DNA of 64,000 bases, from assembly GCF_900114255.1 (NCBI RefSeq), contig NZ_FOSL01000020.1, positions 30,169 to 94,168 on the forward strand, read 5' to 3'. This DNA is from Neomesorhizobium albiziae. Lineage in GTDB: Bacteria > Pseudomonadota > Alphaproteobacteria > Rhizobiales > Rhizobiaceae. Under the pieces are notes generated by a model, which had not been told where the DNA came from, did not search any database, and was given only the letters and a program-made list of their open reading frames with translations. Position 1 is the stretch's first letter. Every line of letters starts with the position of its first letter. The translations under genes and the position numbers were made by a program. This document shows, piece by piece, positions 47,014 to 56,618 of this stretch.

Positions 47014-47832
47014 TCAGTCCTTGACGACGGAGATATCCGGCGCGTCGACCGCCTTCATGCCGACGACGTGATAGCCGGAATCGACATGATGCACTTCGCC
47101 GGTGACGCCGCGCGACAGATGCGACAGGAAATACAGCGCCGAATCGCCGACCTCCTCCACCGACACCGTGCGTTTCAGCGGCGAATTGTATTCGTTCCAG
47201 CGCAGGATGTAGCGGAAGTCGCCGATGCCCGACGCGGCCAAGGTCTTGATTGGCCCGGCCGAAATCGCGTTGACGCGGATGTTGCTGCCGCCGAGATCGA
47301 CGGCCAGATAGCGCACGCTCGCCTCCAGCGCCGCCTTGGCGACGCCCATGACGTTATAATGCGGCATCACCTTCTCGGCGCCGTAGTAGGTCAGCGTCAA
47401 AAGCGAACCGCCATCGGTCATCAGCTTTTCGGCACGCTTGGCGATGGAGGTGAAGGAATAGACCGAGATGTCCATGGTGCGCAGGAAGTTATCGCGCGTC
47501 GTCTCGACATAACGCCCGTCGAGTTCCTCTTTGTCGGAGAAGGCGATGGCATGGACGAGGAAATCGAGCTTGCCGAACTTCTTCTCGACATTCTCGAACA
47601 CCGCATCCAGCGTCTCGGCTTCGGTGACGTCGCAGTGGCCGGCGATGAACGCGCCAAGCTCAGCTGCAAGCGGCTCGACACGCTTCCTGAACGCCTCGCC
47701 CTGATAGGTCAGGGCCAGTTCGGCGCCCTGGTCGGCGCACGCCTTCGCGATGCCCCAGGCGATCGACCGATTGTTGGCGACGCCCAGGATAAGGCCGCGC
47801 TTTCCGGCCATCAGGCCATTTCCACCTGCCAT
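47014..47832 (-). CDS. fabI: enoyl-[acyl-carrier-protein] reductase (NADH)
   Basis: 272-residue SDR enzyme performing the last reduction of each fatty-acid elongation round and the usual target of triclosan. GVANNRSIAWGIAKA is the FabI-type NADH loop. The catalytic pair is in YNVMGVAK (Tyr-x6-Lys) with an upstream Tyr (LTYYGAEK). SGIGDFRYILRW is the substrate loop. GGAGAAG supports the start; an inner ATG at 47811 also begins the conserved part. It precedes the histidine phosphatase. Confidence 0.95.
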   Translation of the reverse strand: MAGGNGLMAGKRGLILGVANNRSIAWGIAKACADQGAELALTYQGEAFRKRVEPLAAELGAFIAGHCDVTEAETLDAVFENVEKKFGKLDFLVHAIAFSDKEELDGRYVETTRDNFLRTMDISVYSFTSIAKRAEKLMTDGGSLLTLTYYGAEKVMPHYNVMGVAKAALEASVRYLAVDLGGSNIRVNAISAGPIKTLAASGIGDFRYILRWNEYNSPLKRTVSVEEVGDSALYFLSHLSRGVTGEVHHVDSGYHVVGMKAVDAPDISVVKD

Positions 47833-48106
47833 GTGAGACTTCTCCGCGGAAAAATTGCTTGGCGCTGCCTATCGCACAGGCAAAACCCGGCTTCAAGCGC
47901 GGAAGGCGATTGAGCGACGCGAAGGCTTGCGCATCGCAGGGGAAGACGACATGTGAATCCGCCACGGTCACCTGAACCGTTCAGCAAAGTGCTTGAGAAA
48001 CGAAGCCAGACCGCAACTTCTATCAAGTTTACATTGCGATTATATAGTAATATCTAAAGTAAAATCCGAATCTTCTATAATATCACTCGTATCGTAGGGA
48101 TACGTT

Positions 48107-48928
48107 ATGGCACCGAAGGATCACTATTTGCTTGGCCGCTCCCAGGCGGAAGAGGCCCGTCTGAAGCGCCAGATCGCCAATCTCGGGCCGGACTCGGATG
48201 CACAGTTCGAAAAGATCGGCATAAGGCCCGGCGAAAAGGTCGTCGATCTGGGCTGCGGCCCGGGAGGCGTGCTGCAACTCCTGGGCAAACGCGTCGGTCC
48301 CACCGGCTCGGTTCTGGGCATCGAACGCAGTGCCCAGTTCGTGGATCTGGCGCGACGCTTCGTGGCGGACCACGCGATGGGGCAGGTCGAAATCCGCGAA
48401 GGCGACGCCTATGATACAGGATTGCCGCGCGGATCGTTCGACGGCGCCCACATGCGGCTCGTCCTGGTCAACGTGCCCGAGCCTGAGCGTATCGTCCGCG
48501 AGATGGTGTCGCTGGTGCGCCCCGGCGGCTGGGTCGCAAGTTTCGAGGCGGACTTTGTCTCGCACATTTATGATCCACCGTTGCCTGAGTGGGCTCGCCT
48601 CCTAGAAGCCTATATCGCCTATTCGAGCGCGCAAGGGATCGATCTTTTCATTGGAAGGCGCACGCATCGGCTCTTCCGGGACGCCGGCGTGGAGGACATA
48701 CAGGTCGACGCGGTCGTGCATGTCTATCCACCGGGTCACGACCGCCGGCCGATCCTGCGGGATTTCATCAACAATGTCCGCGACCGGCTGATCGGCGACG
48801 GCTTCATCCAACGCCACGAACTCGAAGAGGCGATGACGGCACTTGAGCGCCATCTTTCCGATCCCGATGTGCTGGTGGCGTCGAACGCGTTCTTTCGGCT
48901 GGTCGGCCGCGTACCGTCGTCAGTCTGA
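48107..48928 (+). CDS. class I SAM-dependent methyltransferase
   Basis: 273-residue methyltransferase. Motif I is VVDLGCGPGGVLQLLG, the acidic loop VLGIERS, and LPRGSFDGAHMRLVLVNVP the motif II region; a helical C-terminal cap follows. The 100 bases ahead are strikingly AT-rich and include a TATAAT at 48076-48081, unlike the surrounding spacers. It is rightward between leftward fabI and cbpA, so it looks like an insertion into an otherwise collinear group. The acceptor substrate is unknown. Confidence 0.85.
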   Translation: MAPKDHYLLGRSQAEEARLKRQIANLGPDSDAQFEKIGIRPGEKVVDLGCGPGGVLQLLGKRVGPTGSVLGIERSAQFVDLARRFVADHAMGQVEIREGDAYDTGLPRGSFDGAHMRLVLVNVPEPERIVREMVSLVRPGGWVASFEADFVSHIYDPPLPEWARLLEAYIAYSSAQGIDLFIGRRTHRLFRDAGVEDIQVDAVVHVYPPGHDRRPILRDFINNVRDRLIGDGFIQRHELEEAMTALERHLSDPDVLVASNAFFRLVGRVPSSV

Positions 48929-49026
48929 TCGGCGGGCCCGAGCCACGTCCGTCCTGACTGTCCTGATGCCAGCGCAGGCCGGGCAAAGTCCACAGTCCAT
49001 GCGGATTTGGCTCGATACCGCCCTGA

Positions 49027-49956
49027 TCAGCCGTCGCGCTTTTTCATCAGCGCCTCGAGCTCCGAATCGCCGCCCTCCGGCAGCATGACGCGGACATGGG
49101 CATAGAGGTCGCCGTGGCCGCCGGCCTTTACGGGCAGGCCGCGCCCTTTCAGCCGCAGCACCTTGTCCGAGCTCGACCAGGCCGGCACGTTGACTGCGAG
49201 GCGGCCGGTCGGCGTTTCCACCGCCACCTTGGCGCCAAGCACGGCATCGCGCAGCGGAACCTGGAGGTCGGCATGCAGGTCGCGCCCTTCGAGTCGGTAG
49301 CGTGGATGCTTGCGGATGTGGATCGTCACCAGCGCGTCGCCGGGTTCGCCGCCGAGAAGCTGTTCGCCCTGGCCCTTCAGGCGGATGGTCTGGCCTTCCT
49401 CGACATAATTCGGAAGCTTCACCGCTATGCGGCGACCCCCGGGAAAGATGGCGTTCACCTTGGCGGCGGTCGCCGCATCCTCGACGCTGATATCGAGCGT
49501 GGCGCTGAGATCGCTGCCCTTTGCGGCGCGCTGGCGGGCTCCCGGCCTGGCGCCCGGCTGCTGGCCGAAGGCATCGCCGAAAATCTGGCTGAAAAGATCG
49601 TCGCCCAGTCCTTCGCCGCCCGGCCCCGAGGAGCGGAACTCGAAGCGCGAACCGCCCGGCCCATGCTGGGCGCGGCGGAACGCGGCAAAAGGATCGGCGC
49701 CGCCCGAGGCGCCCTCGAAGCCCTGGAACCGCTGCTTGCCCTCGCCGTCGATCTCGCCGCGGTCGAATGCGGCGCGTTTTTTTTCGTCGCCGACAATCTC
49801 GTAAGCCTGGTTGGCCGCGGCGAAATACTCCTTCGCCTTCGGGTCGTCCGGATTCTGGTCAGGGTGATATTTCTTGGCCAGTTTGCGGAACGCCGACTTG
49901 ATGTCTTTCGCCGACGCGCCTTTGGCCACGCCAAGAACGTCATAGGGATCGCGCAT
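49027..49956 (-). CDS. cbpA: DnaJ-class co-chaperone CbpA-like (no zinc finger)
   Basis: 309-residue J-domain protein: J-domain at about 1-70 ([16 protein letters not shown] in [11 protein letters not shown]), a G/F linker, and two C-terminal substrate-binding beta domains (about 130-300, [34 protein letters not shown]). The four CxxCxGxG zinc repeats of DnaJ are absent, so it is of the CbpA/type II class. It is leftward, in the fabI neighbourhood. Confidence 0.92.
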   Translation of the reverse strand: MRDPYDVLGVAKGASAKDIKSAFRKLAKKYHPDQNPDDPKAKEYFAAANQAYEIVGDEKKRAAFDRGEIDGEGKQRFQGFEGASGGADPFAAFRRAQHGPGGSRFEFRSSGPGGEGLGDDLFSQIFGDAFGQQPGARPGARQRAAKGSDLSATLDISVEDAATAAKVNAIFPGGRRIAVKLPNYVEEGQTIRLKGQGEQLLGGEPGDALVTIHIRKHPRYRLEGRDLHADLQVPLRDAVLGAKVAVETPTGRLAVNVPAWSSSDKVLRLKGRGLPVKAGGHGDLYAHVRVMLPEGGDSELEALMKKRDG

Positions 49957-50046
49957 GTACTCTCACTGCCAAAGCGGAAAAAATGGTCGCCCTATATATG
50001 CGTTGGGTTAGGAAGAGATTCCAGCCCGCAGGGGTTTGCCCCGCGC

Positions 50047-50487
50047 CTACAGTGCCTCGAAAGAACGCATCCGCCAAGCGCCGGCGGTTGCAAGGCAGGC
50101 GTCGCCGCTGAACATCGAGACCCCGTCGAAACTTTCGCGCGTCGCCTGGAAGCGCCGGCACAGCGCGCCGTTGTCCTTGTATTCGACGAGGTCGGTGATC
50201 GATCCGCGCGAGCCGGTGTCGGAATTGGCCCAGGCGAGCGCTTTGCCGCCCGCCATTTCGACATCGGCCGAGGAGATCGCGTTGCGGATGGTTGCTACGT
50301 CGGAGAGCTGCGAAGGGTCGATGGCGTCAGCGGACGGATCGGCAGGCACGGCGCTGGTGTAGAATGTCTTGTCGACCTCGGCCTTGCCGAGATCAAGGCC
50401 GGACGCACAGGCGGAGAGCTGCAAAAGGGCAGCGAGCAAAACCGCCGCTTTCGGGTATTTCGACCTCTTGGACCACGCATCGCCCAT
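50047..50487 (-). CDS. surface-antigen-like lipoprotein (RT0821/Lpp0805 type)
   Basis: About 146-residue lipoprotein. From the ATG at 50487 the signal peptide AAVLLAALLQLSAC ends in a lipobox with the lipidated Cys near residue 27. An ATG at 50532 has a better AAGTGG site but makes an overlong n-region. The mature domain (SDTGSRGSITDLVEYKDNG, CRRFQATRESFDGV) resembles the rickettsial RT0821 surface proteins. It is divergent from pdxH with a very short spacer. Confidence 0.78.
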   Translation of the reverse strand: MGDAWSKRSKYPKAAVLLAALLQLSACASGLDLGKAEVDKTFYTSAVPADPSADAIDPSQLSDVATIRNAISSADVEMAGGKALAWANSDTGSRGSITDLVEYKDNGALCRRFQATRESFDGVSMFSGDACLATAGAWRMRSFEAL

Positions 50488-50556
50488 TCCAAACGCTTGC
50501 GCTGCGCGCGACAATCGGCAATCTCCCGCCATGCAATCCACTTCGAAGTGTAAATT

Positions 50557-51174
50557 ATGAATGAAATCGGGTTAACAAGCGGTGACTTTACAGAACATGC
50601 AGAGCCGTTTCGGCTGTTTGCGGAATGGCTGGCGGATGCGGCCAAAAGCGAGCCTAACGATCCGAACGGCGTTGCGCTGGCGACCGTCGATACCGACGGC
50701 ATGCCCGACGTGCGGATGGTGCTGCTGAAGGGCTTCGACGAACAGGGTTTCGTCTTCTACACCAATTTCGAGAGCGCCAAGGGCCGCGAGATCCTCGCCA
50801 CGATGAAGGCGGCGATGTGTTTCCACTGGAAGTCGCTGCGCCGGCAGGTGCGGGTGCGCGGACCGGTCGAAATCGTCACCGACGCCGAGGCCGACGCCTA
50901 TTTCGCGACGCGGCCGCGTGGCAGCCGCATCGGCGCCTGGGCGTCGAAACAGTCACGGCCGCTGGAAAGCCGCTTCGCGCTGGAAAAGGCGGTCGCCGAA
51001 TACACGGCCCGTTATGCCATCGGCGAAATCCCGCGCCCGGCTCATTGGTCAGGCTTCCGCATCGTGCCGCAGTCGATAGAATTCTGGCACGACCGGCCCT
51101 TCCGCTTACACGATCGCATCGTCTTCAGCCGGGCCGCCGACGGCGGCTGGGAGAAAGACCGGCTGTATCCGTAA
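50557..51174 (+). CDS. pdxH: pyridoxamine 5'-phosphate oxidase
   Basis: 205-residue FMN enzyme making pyridoxal phosphate. Family landmarks: [59 protein letters not shown], and the C-terminal [12 protein letters not shown]. The start lies directly after a weak leader shared with the divergent lipoprotein gene. PLP supplied here serves ThrC, which is in this window. Confidence 0.96.
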   Translation: MNEIGLTSGDFTEHAEPFRLFAEWLADAAKSEPNDPNGVALATVDTDGMPDVRMVLLKGFDEQGFVFYTNFESAKGREILATMKAAMCFHWKSLRRQVRVRGPVEIVTDAEADAYFATRPRGSRIGAWASKQSRPLESRFALEKAVAEYTARYAIGEIPRPAHWSGFRIVPQSIEFWHDRPFRLHDRIVFSRAADGGWEKDRLYP

Positions 51175-51203
51175 TCAACAGCCAGTCGCAAGCCATGCGA
51201 CAC

Positions 51204-52178
51204 TCAGGGCTGGCGGCTTGCGTCGGCGCGCGGGCGGGTGACCCAGCGGATGCCTGCCGCAAAGGCCAGGGCCAGCAGCGGCCAGACGGCCCAGAACTCG
51301 CCCTGGAAGGACAAAAGATTGATCCCCACGATGCCTAGCCCGATGACGCCCAGCGTGGCGATGCCCGGATCGACGCGTCCGTTGGACTTGGCCCAGGTAA
51401 GGCCACGCAAGACACCGTAGGCGAGCAGCGGCCAGACGGCCCAGAAGGTTCCTTCGAAGGTCAGCAGGTTGATGGCGATCAGACCCAGCATGACGACGGT
51501 CAGGATGCCGAATTTGCGGTCGGTCACCGGCTTCGTCATGAAAGCGAAGGCTCCCCCGCGCGCTGCGGCTGCGGGAGCCTGTTTGGGCCGTCCGGCGACA
51601 GCCGGATCTGGATTGCGCCCGAAACGCTGTTCGGCGGGCCGCGATTGGGGTTCCTGCGCGCCGATGCGCACGGCGTAACTCGGCACGCCTTCGTCGATGT
51701 TCTTCACCGCGAGTTCGCCGAGGAAGTCGAAACCGACCGCCACCTTGTTGCGGACCTGATCGTAGACCGTGTTGGAGATGACGATGCCGCCGGGCTTGGC
51801 GGAAGTCTGCAGGCGGGCTGCGATGTTGACGCCATCGCCATAGATATCGTCGCCCTCGGCGATCACGTCGCCGAGGTTGATGCCGATGCGGAACAGCATG
51901 CGCGCTTCGTCGGAACGGCGTTCGTTGCGCTGGGCAAGTTCGCTCTGCACATCCACCGCGGCGCGCACTGCTTCCACCACGCTCGGAAATTCGGCGATCA
52001 GCCCGTCGCCCCAGGTGTTGACGACCCGGCCGCCATGCCCGTCGATCAGCCGGCCCATGGCGTCGCGATAATCCTTGAGGGTGGCGAGCGTGCCCTCCTC
52101 GTCGGCCTCCATCAGGCGCGAATAGCCCTGCACGTCGGCGGAAAAGATGGTGGTCAGCTTGCGGCGTGTGGCCGACAT
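51204..52178 (-). CDS. class III adenylate/guanylate cyclase with duplicated membrane hairpins
   Basis: 324-residue protein. The N-terminal class III cyclase domain (about 1-165) has TTIFSADVQGYSRLM with the first metal Asp, NTWGDGLIAEF with the second, and GDGVNIAARLQ with the transition-state Asn region. A low-complexity linker follows. The C-terminus has two near-copies of a membrane hairpin: NLLTFEGTFWAVWPLLAYG and NLLSFQGEFWAVWPLLALA, each preceded by a Gly/Ile/Leu-rich span. GGAGGACC precedes the ATG at 52178. The cyclase faces the cytosol. Confidence 0.88.
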   Translation of the reverse strand: MSATRRKLTTIFSADVQGYSRLMEADEEGTLATLKDYRDAMGRLIDGHGGRVVNTWGDGLIAEFPSVVEAVRAAVDVQSELAQRNERRSDEARMLFRIGINLGDVIAEGDDIYGDGVNIAARLQTSAKPGGIVISNTVYDQVRNKVAVGFDFLGELAVKNIDEGVPSYAVRIGAQEPQSRPAEQRFGRNPDPAVAGRPKQAPAAAARGGAFAFMTKPVTDRKFGILTVVMLGLIAINLLTFEGTFWAVWPLLAYGVLRGLTWAKSNGRVDPGIATLGVIGLGIVGINLLSFQGEFWAVWPLLALAFAAGIRWVTRPRADASRQP

Positions 52179-52384
52179 GGTCCTCCGGTCCTCATTGGTG
52201 CTCCGCCACCCGTCTTTTAACGTAGCGGGCCGCGCCACGCCAGACGACCTTACCCGCCGGCGCCGCCTGTTCACCCCCTCGCAGCCACGCGAATTTCATC
52301 CCACGGTTGCCAGATTGGACATATGGGGAGTGGGAACAGGTTGAGGAAGACCATCAAACGCAGATTTTTGTGCGGGGCTCCCTT

Positions 52385-53140
52385 TCAGCCCGCCTTCTTG
52401 CGGTTCATGAAGGCGACGAAAGCGTTGCGGGCCTCGTCGGACTTCAGCCGGGCGCGGAAATACGCGCTTTCCTCCTTGATGCGGGCGACAAGTGCCGCGC
52501 GGTCGCCCAGCATCAGGTCGCGGGCGATCTTCAGCGCCTCCGGCGGCCTTGCCGCAATCGCCTCGGCTGCCGCGAACACCGCAGCCTCCAGCGCGTCCTC
52601 GGCGACCACGTCGTAGATCAGCCCTGCGGCCTTTGCACGCTCGGCCGAAAAACCTTCACCGAGCCCCAGCAAAGCGAATGCCTGCTGGCGGCCGATTACG
52701 GCTGGTGCGAGAAGGCTGGAACCTGCTTCCGGCACCAGCCCAAGATCGACAAACGGCGTCCTGAATTCGGTGCGCGGCGTGGCAAACGTCAGGTCGCAGT
52801 GAAGGTTGATCGTGGTGCCGATGCCGACCGCGATGCCGTCGACGCCGGACACGATGGGTTTCTTCGCTTCAGCCAGCGCGATCAGGAAATCGTAGACTTC
52901 CGTGCCGCCCTCGCCGCCGGTGGCGATCGCCATGAAGTCGGCAAGGTCGTTGCCGGAGGAAAAAGCCCCAGGCACGCCGAGGATGACATTGACGCGAACG
53001 CCCGCATCCGCGTCGCCCTCCCGGAGTGCTGCGGCCATAGCCGCGTACATGGCGCGGGTAATGGCGTTCTTCTTGTCGGGCCGGTTCATCCGGATGACCT
53101 GTGCGGCATCCCTGCGTTCGATGAGGATATGGTCGGTCAA
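52385..53140 (-). CDS. enoyl-CoA hydratase/isomerase family, isomerase-like
   Basis: 251-residue crotonase-fold protein. The oxyanion region is PGAFSSGNDLADF. Both hydratase glutamates appear replaced (GIGTTINLHCDL and FRTPFVDLG), whereas LGLVPEAGSS has the Glu used by delta3,delta2-enoyl-CoA isomerases of the peroxisomal type. It more likely shifts double bonds in beta-oxidation of unsaturated fatty acids than hydrates them. It lies 19 bases after the acyl-CoA dehydrogenase on the same strand, implying cotranscription. Confidence 0.87.
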   Translation of the reverse strand: MTDHILIERRDAAQVIRMNRPDKKNAITRAMYAAMAAALREGDADAGVRVNVILGVPGAFSSGNDLADFMAIATGGEGGTEVYDFLIALAEAKKPIVSGVDGIAVGIGTTINLHCDLTFATPRTEFRTPFVDLGLVPEAGSSLLAPAVIGRQQAFALLGLGEGFSAERAKAAGLIYDVVAEDALEAAVFAAAEAIAARPPEALKIARDLMLGDRAALVARIKEESAYFRARLKSDEARNAFVAFMNRKKAG

Positions 53141-53159
53141 GCTGTCGGTCCTTCTGCAT

Positions 53160-54935
53160 TCAAGCCGCGACGAGCGCGGCGGCTGCGGCTGCTAGGCTCT
53201 CTGCGCCGAGGCTGACGCGCTCTTTCAGCGCCCGTGTTTCGCCAACGAGGTTTTCCGCGAAGAAGCGGCAGAGCGCGATGCGGCCAGCGGATTTTTCGGC
53301 AATCGCTCCCTTGGCCAGATAGACGCCGCCGGCAGCGAGCGCAAAGAGCCTGAGATAGGGCGTGGCGCCGGCCAGCGCCTGCTGCAGGCCGCCGTCCGAA
53401 ACCTGGTCCTGCAGGAACAGGGTGGCGTCGAGAAAATCCTTGAGCGAGGCTTCCAGATTGTCGGCCGTGCGCCCGAACCCGTCGAGGTTGGAATCGCGCA
53501 AGGCGTCGACGACCTCCGACAGTTCGCCGATGTAGCCCAGAACATGATCACCGCCAGCTTGCGGCAGCTTGCGCGTCACAAGATCGATCGCCTGGATGCC
53601 GTTGGTGCCTTCATAGATCGGCGCGATGCGGGCGTCGCGATAAAGGCTCGCCGCGCCCGTCTCCTCGATGAAGCCCATGCCGCCATGAACCTGCACGCCC
53701 ATCGACGCGACCTCGACACCGACATCGGTGGAGAACGCTTTTGCGATGGGAGTCAGCAGATTGGCCCGCTCCTGCCAGTGTTTGCCTGCCTCGCCGCCGG
53801 CGTGCGCCATGTCCGTGGCATGCGCGCAGGAATAGGCGATCGCCCGCGCGATCGCGGTCAGCGCCTTCATGGTCAACAGGTTGCGCTGCACGTCGGGATG
53901 ATGGACGATCGGCGCCATGCCGTCGCCGTCATAGCCTGTCGCCTTGCCCTGCCGCCGCTCATTGGCGAAGGCAATGGCTTTCTGGGTGGCTGTCTCGGCG
54001 ATCGCCACCCCCTGCATGCCGACCGCAAGCCGTGCGTTGTTCATCATGGTGAACATGCAGGCCAGGCCCTTGTTCTCCTCGCCGATCAGCCAGCCGATCG
54101 CGCCCGGCTGCCCACCGCCGGCAAAACCGTCGCCATAGATCATCGTGCAAGTCGGCGAGGCGTGGATGCCAAGCTTGTGTTCGATTGAGGAACAGAACAC
54201 GTCGTTGCGGGCGCCGAGGCTGCCATCCTCTTCGACAAAGAACTTCGGCACCAGGAACAGCGAGATGCCGCGGGTGCCGGCAGGCGCATCGGGCAGCCGC
54301 GCCAGTACCAGATGCACGATGTTGTCGGTGAAATCGTGCTCGCCATAAGTGATGAAGATCTTCTGCCCGAAGACGCGATAGGTGCCGTCGCCCACCGGTT
54401 CGGCGCGCGCCCGCAACGCCGCCAGGTCGGAGCCGGCCTGCGGCTCCGTCAGGTTCATCGTGCCCATCCATTCGCCCGAGACGAGCTTTTCCAGATATGT
54501 CTTCTTCAGCGCCTCGGAGGCATGTTTTTCGATCGCTTCGACCGCGCCCATGGTCAATGTCGGGCCGATGCCGAAGGCCATCGAACCCGAATTCCACATT
54601 TCGAGGGCGGCGACGCCCAGCATGGTGGGCAGCCCCTGCCCGCCGAATTCTTCCGGCCCGGACAGCGCGTTCCAGCCGCCGTCTATCCAGCGGCGATAGA
54701 GGTCCTTCCAGCCGGGCGGCATCGTCACCGCGGCATCCTTGAGCACTGCACCGTGCGCATCGCCTATTCCATGCAGCGGCGCCACTTCCTCGGTGGCGAA
54801 GCGGCCGGCTTCATGCAGGATGGCGTCGACCAGATCTTCCGACAATTCGCCGAGCGAACCCGCATCGATCGCCGCCTGCAGCCCTGCGACATGTTTCAGC
54901 GTGAAGGCGATCTCGTCGACGGGCGCTCGATACAT
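53160..54935 (-). CDS. acyl-CoA dehydrogenase with C-terminal domain (DmdC-like)
   Basis: 591-residue FAD enzyme, longer than the usual 380 because of an extra C-terminal helical domain found in DmdC and long-chain types. N-, middle and C-domains are evident: MNLTEPQAGSDLAALR, KIFITYGEHDFTDNIVHLVLAR, and YRDARIAPIYEGTNGIQAIDL with the catalytic-base Glu region. It pairs with the adjacent isomerase. Substrate (long-chain acyl or 3-methylmercaptopropionyl-CoA) is not decided. Confidence 0.9.
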   Translation of the reverse strand: MYRAPVDEIAFTLKHVAGLQAAIDAGSLGELSEDLVDAILHEAGRFATEEVAPLHGIGDAHGAVLKDAAVTMPPGWKDLYRRWIDGGWNALSGPEEFGGQGLPTMLGVAALEMWNSGSMAFGIGPTLTMGAVEAIEKHASEALKKTYLEKLVSGEWMGTMNLTEPQAGSDLAALRARAEPVGDGTYRVFGQKIFITYGEHDFTDNIVHLVLARLPDAPAGTRGISLFLVPKFFVEEDGSLGARNDVFCSSIEHKLGIHASPTCTMIYGDGFAGGGQPGAIGWLIGEENKGLACMFTMMNNARLAVGMQGVAIAETATQKAIAFANERRQGKATGYDGDGMAPIVHHPDVQRNLLTMKALTAIARAIAYSCAHATDMAHAGGEAGKHWQERANLLTPIAKAFSTDVGVEVASMGVQVHGGMGFIEETGAASLYRDARIAPIYEGTNGIQAIDLVTRKLPQAGGDHVLGYIGELSEVVDALRDSNLDGFGRTADNLEASLKDFLDATLFLQDQVSDGGLQQALAGATPYLRLFALAAGGVYLAKGAIAEKSAGRIALCRFFAENLVGETRALKERVSLGAESLAAAAAALVAA

Positions 54936-55083
54936 GGTGCTCTCCTCTTACAAGCGGCATGTCAGGCTGGTTCGATACGCTCGACCGGCAAATCGGTTTC
55001 TTTTTACGTAAACGTCAATCAATGGATTGATGTTGCCGTTGCGGACGGTCGATTTCAAGCCTAAATGCAGAAGAGGAGTGAAA

Positions 55084-55338
55084 ATGATGCTGGCACGGCC
55101 GGAAAAACATCGCTGCATCGAATGCGGAATGCCGTTCGGCTCGGCTGCCTTTTGGTATCATCAGGGCAACATCGACAACGGTCCGGCCTATTGGTGCGAC
55201 CGTGGTATTCTGTGCTCGCCCGCATGTTCCCTCGCTCACCATCGCAAACGCGCCGCCGAAGGCACCTTGCCGGACCATCCTGCCCCGGATCCTTTCGACA
55301 TCGATCCCATTCGTTCTCTCCGAGAAGAACGTCACTGA
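55084..55338 (+). CDS. small zinc-ribbon-like protein
   Basis: 84-residue protein beginning MMLARPEKHRCIECGMPFG. Cys pairs CIEC and CSPAC, plus WCDRG, suggest a zinc site of the type seen in small nucleic-acid-linked or adaptor proteins. The C-terminus is acidic and proline-rich. GAGGAGTGAAA immediately ahead of 55084 supports this start over upstream ATGs. Function unknown. It is divergent from the acyl-CoA dehydrogenase. Confidence 0.7.
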   Translation: MMLARPEKHRCIECGMPFGSAAFWYHQGNIDNGPAYWCDRGILCSPACSLAHHRKRAAEGTLPDHPAPDPFDIDPIRSLREERH

Positions 55339-55397
55339 CAGCAATTCGTTAACCACGTTCCCGCAGGATATCCGCGAGTTCCGCGGAGTTTTCTGTT

Positions 55398-56618
55398 TTG
55401 CCTCGTCCGGCGTCTCATCATCTTGTCAGTCTGGCGCTCGCTGCGGCGCTGGGCATGGTGGTGCCGCTTGCCGCACAAGCTTCGGATTTTTCGCAACCAT
55501 GGCTGCGCTCGGACCGCGCGCTGGTCATCGATGCCTACGAATACAATCCCATCGACTGGCAGAAGCTTTCGACCGACAAGCGCATCGTCGGCTTCATCAA
55601 CAAGGCCTCCGACGGGCTGCCTCCGCCCTATTCCTGCACCGGCAATGAAACCGAAACCAGGCTGTGCAAGGCCTTGTTCAGGCGTCACGCCGTGGCCCGC
55701 GAATTGTTCCAGACGCGCAAGATGGTGGCCAAGTCGCTTGGCCTGAAATGGGGCGCCTATCATCTGGCGCGGCCCGGCAACCCGGTCGACCAGGCCAACA
55801 ATTTCATCGATTTCGCCGAGCCGGGCCCCGACGACCTTGTCGCGCTCGACATCGAGGAGAACGATCCCACGCAATGGATGTCGCTGGAGGATGCGGAGGA
55901 ATTCGCCCGCCATGTGCAGCGGCGCATCGGCCGCTTTCCCGTGCTCTACACCAATGGCACGACAGCCAAGCACATCGCCGACAATCGCGACAAATATCCG
56001 CTTCTGTCACGCCTGCCGCTCTGGTACGCCCGCTACAAGCCCGAGATCGGCATGCATTTCCCGAAAGGCAATTGGCAGGGTTATGCGCTCTGGCAGTTTT
56101 CCTCGCAGGCCAATTGCAACGACCGCGCCTGCCCCTACCGCGTTCCCGGCACGCCCAACGACATCGACGTCAACGTCGCCTCGATGAACGCCGACGAGTT
56201 GCGCGAGGCATGGCCGTTCGGCGGACTGCTCGACGTGCCGGTGGAGATGATCGCGTCGGTGCCGATACCGGTGACGCGGCAGGCCGGGCTCGCCGGCGAC
56301 GTCACCCTTTCCTTTGCACCCGTCGAGAAGGCGAGCGCGCTGCTGGCGCTGGCCGGCGCTTTCCACGCCGGCGGCCAGCAATATCCCGGCCGCTACGGCG
56401 CGGCACCCGAAAGCACGCGGATCGCCGCCGACCACCCCGTGTCGGATATACCAGACAGTTCCGCGCCCAGGGGTGCGGGCCAATCCTTCCTCCAGGCGAT
56501 CTCCAGCTATTTAACCGGCTTCCGCGACCAACTGTTTGCCTGGGCAAGCGATGCGCCGCCTGTCGGCATCGACCCCGCCACGACGGCTACTATTCCGATG
56601 GGCAAGACGGAACGCTAG
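55398..56618 (+). CDS. glycoside hydrolase family 25 (lysozyme-type muramidase)
   Basis: 406-residue exported enzyme. A signal peptide ([20 protein letters not shown]) leads into a GH25 barrel (about 35-260). [11 protein letters not shown] and ALDIEEND hold the catalytic acids in the DxE style, and [17 protein letters not shown] residues ([10 protein letters not shown]) end the barrel. A long C-terminal extension of about 140 residues with Pro, Ala and Gly is unassigned. The start is TTG at 55398 with GGAG ten bases ahead. It is convergent with purD (4-base overlap). Confidence 0.88.
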   Translation: MPRPASHHLVSLALAAALGMVVPLAAQASDFSQPWLRSDRALVIDAYEYNPIDWQKLSTDKRIVGFINKASDGLPPPYSCTGNETETRLCKALFRRHAVARELFQTRKMVAKSLGLKWGAYHLARPGNPVDQANNFIDFAEPGPDDLVALDIEENDPTQWMSLEDAEEFARHVQRRIGRFPVLYTNGTTAKHIADNRDKYPLLSRLPLWYARYKPEIGMHFPKGNWQGYALWQFSSQANCNDRACPYRVPGTPNDIDVNVASMNADELREAWPFGGLLDVPVEMIASVPIPVTRQAGLAGDVTLSFAPVEKASALLALAGAFHAGGQQYPGRYGAAPESTRIAADHPVSDIPDSSAPRGAGQSFLQAISSYLTGFRDQLFAWASDAPPVGIDPATTATIPMGKTER

